A stretch of 64,000 nt of DNA from Petrolisthes cinctipes (lineage: Eukaryota > Arthropoda > Malacostraca > Decapoda > Porcellanidae): assembly GCA_033782935.1 (NCBI GenBank), contig JAWQEG010001384.1, forward strand, positions 312,501 to 376,500. Direction: 5' to 3'. The notes under the pieces were generated by a model. That model saw only the letters and a program-made list of their open reading frames with translations, had not been told where the DNA came from and searched no databases. This document shows positions 57,030-64,000 of the stretch, piece by piece (the first letter of the stretch is position 1; the number at the start of each line of letters is the position of its first letter). Position numbers and translations under genes: made by a program.

Positions 57030-57960
57030 GAGGCGCCGTGATGCTACAGCCCTACTCGTATCCCTGGTTCCGTCTGGTGGAGGCACGGCCTGTAGAGGCG
57101 GCCCAGCGACACGGTGGGCGAGAGTTGCGTGCCTGGGACCCGAACCGCTGGTGGTAGGAACACATGTGGGGGTACTGCCCGGGTTGTTGATGTGGTGGTG
57201 GTGGTAGCACCCATTTTGGAGGAGGTAGCTGGCATGTAGGTGGAGCCCAGCTGTGATCCTGTAGGGTGGGTGGTGACTGGAGTAAGTCCGCCTTTGCAGT
57301 GAGTGCCTCGAGCTAACGCAGGATGGTCGTAGTGTCGAGGTGGTAGTGCTGGTGCCTCTGGTTTGATGACTGGTTGCTGTTGTGGTGGTGGGGTGGCGAT
57401 GGCTGCGGCTGTGGGTTGTGCCAGCCATGCCCCAGCGTGGTCGTTGTGGGCCTCCATCAGTGTGTCAGCCAGTTCCCCGTACTGTTGGAGTGTTTGGTAG
57501 GCCTGGGCCAGGAGGTGGAGTTGCACCTTGGGAGGCAGGAGCGGGGTGTGCCTCACTCTGAGGATGCAGTCATCCAAGGAAGAGCCGGCCGCCACGTTCA
57601 ACTGCTGCATGTGTCACAACAGGACTGACGGGCGGCATCCCTCCACTTACATGTCCTCCAGGGCCTTGTAGTGCTGCATCGTTGATTTCCCTTGAGCCGT
57701 CATGATGGCCGCCTTCACCCCCTCGTACTTGGAACCGGGGGTGTGGTGGATGAGAAGTGGAGTAACAGATGCGAACACCTCCGAGGGTAGGGCGCGCAGT
57801 ACAGCCTGGTATTTCTCATCATCCTGAAGGATGCTGCCGTGCCAGACCGCCTCGGTGTGGGAAAACCACGTGTGCGTGTCGAAGGAAAAGGATGGAACGT
57901 AAGGAATGTGGAGTGTGGAGTTGTGGGTGGTGTTGTGTGAGAGCGTGACAGTGTTTTGTT
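57030..57960 (-). pseudogene. Gypsy-type Gag relic
   Basis: Minus-strand frame from about 57957. It reads SFSFDTHTWFSHTEAVW (57890-57840), then DDEKYQAVLRALPSEVF, then a KYEGVKAAIMTAQGKS segment and MQHYKALEDM, ending near 57655. After two in-frame stops (near 57655 and 57613) it continues HMQQLNVAAGSSLDDCILR and LAQAYQTLQQYGELADTLMEA. The WF-x-x-x-E ... Y-x-x-x-V-x-x-LP ... Y-x-x-x-K order is that of arthropod Gypsy Gag capsid domains. The Gln/Pro-rich linker is followed by a Cys/His box CSYHQRFGSQARN at 57170-57115. Upstream of 57960 there is another stop. No pol gene follows. Confidence 0.75.
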
Positions 57961-58227
57961 AGGGTGGAGAAGCGGTGGGAGTGTCGTGTGTGGAGTCAGT
58001 GTTGGGGAACATGGTGGTGTGAGGGTGGAAGGTAGTGTGTGTATGTGGGGTGGCGTGTCGTTAGGCTTTAGGGGCGAGAGAGTGTGGAGTGGAGACTAGG
58101 GTTGTGATGTGAGTGAAATGTAGGTGGAATGTGGGTGCGAAAATGTGGTGGGTGAATGTGGAGAAAAGTGGGGAGGTGAGTGTGGAGCGGGATCAGTAGC
58201 GCACAGGTGGAAGGGAAAAAAATTATG
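57961..58227. other. GT/GTG-rich sequence, nothing else seen
   Basis: Low-complexity GTG, GGTGG words; possibly decayed leader of the Gag relic. Confidence 0.4.
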
Positions 58228-58442
58228 TACACCAGAGCTCGTAAATTTGCGACCACGTACTTAGATGTTTATGCCATTTGAGCTGGTAACATTTATTTGG
58301 GGAGGAATCAGAGTAGGTGGAACATAAAAGAGGGACATGATACAATCTTTCACCAACAATGACCCCTTCCTCACACAATGTTACCAGCTCAGATGACATA
58401 AACATTTGGGGACGTGGTCGCGAATTTACGAGCTCAGTTGTA
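58228..58442. mobile_element. 215-bp MITE with ~60-bp TIRs, TA-flanked
   Basis: Both ends read TACA-x-C-x-GAGCTCGTAAATT and continue GCGACCACGT, with ATGTTTATG and GAGCTGGTAACATT further in. It has TA at each border and no coding capacity; Tc1/mariner-like by ends. Confidence 0.85.
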
Positions 58443-58632
58443 TGTGCGTGTGCGTGTGGAGCGTTGTGAGGCTAGTGAAGGTTGAATGTCGTGTGGAGAC
58501 GAGGTTAGTAGTGGTAATGGAATGTACTGTATGTGGAATGGTGTTGTGAGAGGGTATTACGTATGGGTGGAGAAAATATTGGCGTAGGTGGAGGGTGAGT
58601 ATGAGGTGTAGCACAAGTGGAGGAAAAGAAAA
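58443..58632. other. No feature seen
   Basis: GT-rich spacer between two mobile elements. Confidence 0.4.
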
Positions 58633-61600
58633 TTAGTCCATTAGCCTGGGTCGATATCGGTACCATCTTGTGGGGCAAATTCTGAGTGATTTTTTTAAAT
58701 TCCCTTATGTCTATAGATAATGACTTGACATGATAGCAGTTGCAGATGAGTAGCTTTTTATGAGTAATCGGCCATTTAAAAATGGCCGCCCCCTTAACAG
58801 ATAAGGGTCCATAACTTTACTTTCTTTACAGGTAAAAATATTATATTGGTGTTTAAACCTATGCTTTTGAGTATTTTCTAGTCGCTGGTGGCCATTAACT
58901 AAACTGAGAATGTAACAATACTTTGTATCTTTTCTTTTCAGGTAGCTTACTTGCTTAGCTGTAGAAATGAATAGTGAAAGGACATTGGATGGAGGTAATG
59001 CGTCAAGTTATGGTGGTGGTGATAATGCTCAAGATGGATCGGGTCCTTCAAAACGTGTAAAACCTGTACCAGAATGCATCATACATAGCAGTACATGTAA
59101 TGAAAAACTGACCCTGAATCTTTCTTGTTTGAGTGACGTGAACTCATGGACCACAATTCTTAAGGCAACTCAAATAAAGAAACATCTACCAATTCTTAAC
59201 ATTGCCCAGAAAACTCCAGAGGGTACCATTCCTAACATCCACTACCATAGGAAATGTAGAAGTCTGTTCACAATGAAAAGAGACCTTCAGTTGATACAAA
59301 GCACAGAACAGGCATCCAGTGACAAAGAAAAAATTGAAAGAAGAAAGCTCCAGAGGAGATCTATGATGGTATCTGAAGAGTGTAGAGTTTACACCAAGGT
59401 CTGTATCATCTGTGAAAAGGACAAATTTATGCCAGGCAGTCGGACAAGGGAGCGACTCACACAATGTGTTGAGCTACGATCAGATGATACTTTTAGGAAC
59501 ACAGCAATTTCCAAGCAAGACAACAGGATCCTAGCCTTATTGTCAATGGATTTGGTAGCAGCAGAGGGCCAGTATCATAGATCATGCTACAGAAGCTATA
59601 CCAAAACAAGGCCACAGATGATTCCCAAAGAAACAGACTCTGAAGAATATCCAGGTGTAGTGAAGGACTCCTTTGAGAAGTTGTTTGCCTATATCAGAGA
59701 ATATGTTTTTGAAAACCCCAGAGTAATTAAGTTGACTGAGCTTACCACAAAACTGACCAGTTGGATGCTAGATGGGGGAATACATATGGTGAAAGATTCT
59801 ACAAAGAAGCATGTCAGAAGAAATCTTGAGACAGAATTTGGAGTGAGTCTGCAGTTTGTACATGATGCCAAGGGAAAGGTCTTGGTGTACCCTGACAACT
59901 TGCCCCGAGATGAATTAGTCAAACAAAATGTCTTTCTGATGGACACAGTACAGGACCTGGAATCAAAAGGCGACATTGAAGGACTTTTGAAAAAGTCAGG
60001 TCACTTGCTCCATAACTCGATAAAAAAAACATAGTGTGTCCATATCGTGGCCCCCACTTGCATCAGAATTGAATAATTCTTCAGCTTTTATTCCAGGCAA
60101 CCTAAAGGGATTCTTGCAACATTTAATAGCAGAGCCTCAGGATGAAGCTTCCCTTTCCCCAAGAATTCAGCATCTCATTGAATCTGTAGGCCAAGATATT
60201 GTGCATGGGGACAGCTGAAACCACCAAAACATCTAATGCTGCCATATGCTATCAAGACCCTCACAGGCTCAGTAGAACTCATAAGGATGATTTTTCGTCT
60301 TGGGCACTGTGTGTCCTACACTCAAGTTGAGGAGTTGGAATCTGCAGTATGTATTCAGAAACTTGAGTCCCATACAGATGAAAGTGTACCCATGCCTGAA
60401 CAGATCCAGCCACTCATCCCAACTACTCTAGCCTGGGACAGGGTTGGAATAAACCCTGAGTGGGGGTGGTACATCTCATCGAGTAAATGGCATTGCAGTG
60501 CAACCTACAGTGTATGGACCACATCCTCCTAGGAAAGCTCTACACAAACATGTTGTAAAGAAGATGACCCTTGATGCAGATCCTATCATTTTGTGTCCTT
60601 ACAATGCTGGTGAACGGGTAGGACCACCATCAAGATTTCACATTGCCTTAGACAATAGGAAGGTAGTAGAGCAAGCCCAGAAGAAGAATCTGATTTGGAT
60701 CTTGGCTAGATTGCATGCTGCCAGCAGTCAAGAGAACCCAGTAGTTGGATGGACGGGGTTCAATATTACTACCAGAGATAATGAAGATGTTTCTCAGAAT
60801 ACTGTGGCATATCTACCTACCATCAATGCTCCAGCTACTGAAATGTCCACTATCCATGAAGTTCTGATTCGTTCACATAAGATCATGAATACTTTGGAGC
60901 TCAAAAGCATTGCCGTAGTATGTGACCAAGCAATATATGCGAAGGCCATTGAGATATTGTGGAAGCACAAGGACAAGTTTTCACACATTGTACCACGACT
61001 TGGGGCATACCATACAATATGCACATTAATGACAATAATTGGGAAGCGTTTCTCTGATGCTGGACTACTGGAATAAACACTATCACCAAGCAGAATACAT
61101 TCTTTTCAGATTATTTCATGCCAGTTTCTGTTTAGTCTAGAGCCAAATAGCTGGGTATGGCTTGGCGCTTTATATCTTTTTTCTTTTCTCTATATTGTGA
61201 GGGTGAGGACTAAAGGCTAAAATAAGAGTCAGAGTGGACCATAATCATGTCTTATTATTGTAATACCAATATACATAGTCTTAATGTTTTTTTATTTTTT
61301 TATTAATGAACCTTAGGGAGGACAGTTTAGGGAGATCTGTGTCATATTGTAGTCAAAAGTAGCCCATTTAGCTAATTATTATTTTTATATGTATTGAAAC
61401 TGGTAATTAATTGTATAATTTTAGTATTATGTTGATAAGAGCGATGGACATTTCACACACAAGGTATTTACAGTTCTCATATAAGAAAAAACGTTGTTAC
61501 ATCAGTCTGTTTAATGTTATATAGATAAATGTAACTGAATACTTTCAGTATTAAAGGGTAGAAAGATTATTTTGTAACTCTACTGATCATTACTTACCAA

Positions 61601-61800
61601 GCACTCACACCGGCTCGGAAAAGTTTGATTATCGGTACCACTGAAAAGTGTCTCTTTATGAATACAAAGCTACTGCTTTCGAAGTGCTATCATACAAAAA
61701 TGAAAAGTAGAGGCATATGGTAATTAAAAAATGCATGACAGAAATTGCCCCACCAGATGGTACCGATGGTCAAATTTCAGGGACCAAGCTCATGGACTAA
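58633..61800 (+). mobile_element. Candidate DNA transposon of unfamiliar type (3.2 kb, long TIRs)
   Basis: The left end TTAGTCCATTAGCCTGG and the right end in reverse TTAGTCCATGAGCTTGG begin imperfect TIRs of about 55-70 bp. They share CGGTACCATCT, GTGGGGCAA and TTCTG. The left copy lacks 12 nt in the middle. The TIRs enclose one multi-domain gene on the plus strand (58967-61076). A clear target duplication was not found; flanks read AAAA/TTAG and CTAA/ATG. The superfamily is unassigned. Confidence 0.7.
58967..61076 (+). pseudogene. Unrecognised TIR-element protein, decayed (putative transposase)
   Basis: Starts at ATG 58967. Residues 1-355 (to 60034) are open. Two similar cysteine modules are seen: CIIHSSTC ... 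NIHYHRKCRSLF (about residues 38-104) and CIICEKD ... GQYHRSCYRSY (about 149-213), both CxxC-type plus YHxxC. They suggest zinc binding. A frame change in the A-run near 60025 is followed by 60036-60218 (LASELNNSSAFIPGNLKGFLQHLI). Further shifts come near 60215 and 60460. The last part (to 61076) holds VCDQAIYAKAIEILWK, RLGAYHTICTLMTIIGKRF and a stop after DAGLLE. CDQAIY followed by a conserved His resembles the first strand of an RNase H-like fold, but that is a guess. From memory, similar sequences are multicopy in cnidarians and other invertebrates, and they continue past this stop. The stop is therefore probably premature. Confidence 0.6.
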
Positions 61801-62319
61801 ATGTGTCGTACGTGTGTGCGGGGTGCGAGGCTCCGTCCAGACGAGAGTACGGTAACACAGGTATGTACACTGCTCATCCCTAGCTTTTTCTCACGTGGCC
61901 GACGTAATGAAAGAGTGGGAGGGCTAGAACTGTGGGTCAAGCACAAAGAACACAGTGGCACATGTGTAAAGTCCAACAGTCCATCACCAGGGGGTACGAT
62001 ATGCACAACACTAACACATCAGTATATACACAATACACAGCAGTAGTATCCCTTGTTCTCACGTGGCCATAGTAAATGAGAGAGAGGAAGGGAGGGCTAA
62101 AACAATGGAGGCGAGCACAAAGAACACAATGGCACACGTGTACAGACCAGAATCCTTAACAGTCCTTCACTAGGGGTAATATATGCACGACACTTAATCA
62201 TTGTGTTTGGAAGGGGAAATAGAGTAAACAGGTTGGAGGGATTAAATGAGGAGCCGATAAGAAAGAGGTTGTGTGGACCAGATATTTGCAGTAAGACAGG
62301 TGTGTGAAAAGTATTTTGA
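61801..62319. other. 168-bp tandem duplication, non-coding
   Basis: TCACGTGGCC ... AGCACAAAGAACACARTGGCAC ... ATATGCAC starts at 61891 and again at 62059, a spacing of 168 bp. No gene seen. Confidence 0.7.
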
Positions 62320-63630
62320 CAAAAATAAAGAATGATAGAAATGGATTGTGGAAGGTTTTGCAGTTGTACAGGCTGGGGGGGGGGGCGAATTATTGAGAGA
62401 GGTGAAAAGTTTCTATGTGAACAGTAGAGCGTGTGTGAGAGTGGGAAGTAACTTGAGTGAATTGTTCAAAGTAAAGGTGGGACTCCGCCAAGGCTGTGTG
62501 ATATCACCATGGTTATTTAATATTTATATCAATGGTGTGGTAAGAGAGGTAAATGCTAGGGTGATGGAGAGAGGACTGAGTTTGGTGGACAGCAGAGGTA
62601 GAGAGTGGAGCCTTAACCAATTACTGTTTCCTGTTTCCTGGCGTTAGTGGCAGAGTCAGAAAAGGAACTGAGTATGTTAGTGCAGGAGTTTGGATGGGTG
62701 TGCAGGAGGAAACTGAGAGCGAACGTGGCAAAGAGCAAAGTAAGGAGATGTAGGAGGGGAGCAGAGGATAGAAGGATGAATATAATGCTAGATGGTGAAG
62801 TATTGGAGGAGGTGGAGTGCTTTAAGTATTTGGGGTCAAAGGTGACGGTGGATAGCAAAATAGAGACAGAGATAAAATCTAGTGTAAATGAGGTAGGAAA
62901 GGTGCTAGGAGGAATGAATAGGATGTTTGGCTGTAAGTCACTTAGAATGGATGTAAAGAGGAAGTTGTACGAAGGGATAGCAGTGCCTACTGCACTGTAT
63001 GGAGCCGCTGGAGCGGAGACACGGAATATGGGAGAAAATGAGAAGAGAAGGTTGAATGTAGTAGAGATGAGATGTCTGAGAAGCATGTGTGGTGTGACTC
63101 GAATGGACAGAGTCAGGGATGAGAAAGTGAGGAGAAGGACAGGTGTTGTGAGAGAGTTAGCAGGGCAGAGTGTGTTGAGATGGTTTGGACATGTGGAGAG
63201 AATGGAGGAGAATAGAATGGTAAAGAGGATAGGGGGCTCAGATTTGGGAGGTGTAAGGAGGAGAGGAAGTCCACAGAGGAGATGGATGGACACAGTGAAA
63301 GGAACTCTGAGTGGAAAAGGTGTATCTGTGGTGCAAGGTAGAGTGATTGCACATGACACAAACGAGTGGAGGAGGTTGGTATGCTTGAAAAGTGGACACG
63401 GTTTCACGGTCCCTGGAGGCGGGGCCTGCATTGAGTGTGGCCCATGGCCGGCTGAATGTTGGTGGGGGAGTTTGCCCGGTAGTGAAGTGGCAGGGGTAAA
63501 TCAGCTTTTACTGTCTGGCCTTGGTATGGATGTAAACATGACTGTGCCCCTTGTAGTCCCACAAGGAGATGCGGTTGTGCGATGGGGGGCTCCCTCCTCC
63601 AACAGGGATTGGGGGGCTGAGATGTAGAGT
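62320..63630 (+). pseudogene. RTE-like LINE relic, 5'-truncated
   Basis: The first frame (62348-62645) has GGELLREVKSFYVNSRACVRVGS and VGLRQGCVISPWLFNIYINGV, RT motif B. The catalytic FADD box that should follow LNQLLF near 62627 is replaced by unrelated bases, with a one-base shift and a TAG. The rest continues in a new frame (62647-63627): CFKYLGSKV (62820), LYEGIAVPTALYGA (62965), RSMCGVTRMDRVRDEKVRRRTG (63080), LRWFGHVERMEE (63175) and RRGSPQRRWMD, the standard RTE-type C-terminus. A possible 3' UTR follows. The element is catalytically dead. The relic at 10690-11560 is the same family. Confidence 0.82.
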
Positions 63631-63776
63631 GTGTGTTAGGGGGGAGAGGGGTTCTATGTTTGAGCATTTTGTTTCGGAGGGTGTGCGACGTGACGAGGCT
63701 TCCTCCACAGTGGAGATGAAGGCCTAGTATATGTATGTTGTTATCTCAAGTGTGTGTATGTGTGTGTGTGTGTGTG
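63631..63776. other. GT-rich spacer
   Basis: Nothing recognised; ends in a (GT)n run. Confidence 0.5.
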
Positions 63777-63942
63777 TACACCCACCTACAACAGCTCTGT
63801 CGCCTCACCAAACGGTTCTTGAAGTTTGGGGTTTAATGACTCGTGAATCGAAACACCATACACAACAACATTTTCCTATTGTGAAGCTTGTGGGGTTCAT
63901 GACTCTGCGGATAAGGCGACAGCGCTTTTGTAGGTGGGTGTA
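63777..63942. mobile_element. 166-bp MITE, TA-flanked, TACACCCACCTACAA ends
   Basis: The left end TACACCCACCTACAACAGC and the right end in reverse TACACCCACCTACAAAAGC share a further CTGTCGCCT. It is TA-bounded and inserted in a GT microsatellite that resumes at 63943. Confidence 0.88.
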
Positions 63943-64000
63943 CCTGTGTGTGTGTGTGTGTGTGTGTGTCTGTGTGTACGTGTGTGTTCTTACCTATTTG
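63943..64000. repeat. (GT)n microsatellite
   Basis: GT run interrupted by the MITE on its left side. Confidence 0.9.

Noticed and set aside
62613..63431. 272-codon minus-strand frame
   Set aside because: Antisense to the RTE-like LINE relic, low-complexity Ser/Thr/Leu composition.

Overview
The window looks like non-genic DNA from a large, repeat-rich arthropod genome, most likely a decapod or other malacostracan crustacean. This is an inference. It rests on very long GA, GT, AAT and AAC microsatellites, DIRS-type tyrosine-recombinase retrotransposons with decapod-like architecture, a tRNA-derived SINE, I-group LINEs, and one host gene split by a roughly 12 kb intron full of repeats. Nothing bacterial or viral was seen, and there is no CRISPR array.

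Left part (1-28.3 kb). A Helitron 3' end lies at 1.0-1.65 kb, with the helicase C-terminus followed by a terminal hairpin and CTAG. A 5'-truncated I-group LINE lies at 1.9-3.4 kb. Minisatellites and microsatellites fill 4.1-7.7 kb. On the minus strand, four phase-compatible exons (20444-20321, 8450-8172, 7825-7689, 6232-6083) make a convincing gene for a small secreted C-type-lectin-like protein. Its large intron holds an RTE-like LINE relic, a tRNA-SINE, a Gypsy-like Gag relic, a MITE and one arm of a large inverted duplication. The other arm lies at 24.95-27.29 kb, and a third partial copy follows at 27.3-27.8 kb.

Middle part (28.4-49.3 kb). A 7.4 kb DIRS-like element (28380-35802, coding on the minus strand) encodes Gag, RT-RNase H with a methyltransferase-like tail, and a tyrosine recombinase. 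Its reading frames only join if three short introns with consensus splice sites are removed. Next come a Jockey-like LINE relic, a pair of inverted repeats, and a nested complex. In that complex a Ty3/Gypsy-class LTR element (LTR, primer-binding site, gag, protease, integrase) carries a hAT MITE inside its LTR and a full-length 5.6 kb I-group LINE between leader and gag. The LTR element shows protease directly followed by integrase, as in Gmr1-type elements.

Right part (49.6-64 kb). A second SINE and a second DIRS copy (49976-56724) share the same introns but carry different lesions. They are followed by a Gypsy-type Gag relic and a MITE. A candidate DNA transposon of about 3.2 kb (58633-61800) has long imperfect terminal inverted repeats. 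It surrounds a decayed gene for an unfamiliar protein with two CxxC...YHxxC zinc-like modules. An RTE-like LINE relic and a final MITE close the window.

The most notable candidates are the intron-bearing DIRS family conserved in two copies, the TIR element with the unrecognised protein, and a dispersed palindromic repeat family built on TTCCTCCAAACTAT. All calls come from reading the sequence; no database search was done.
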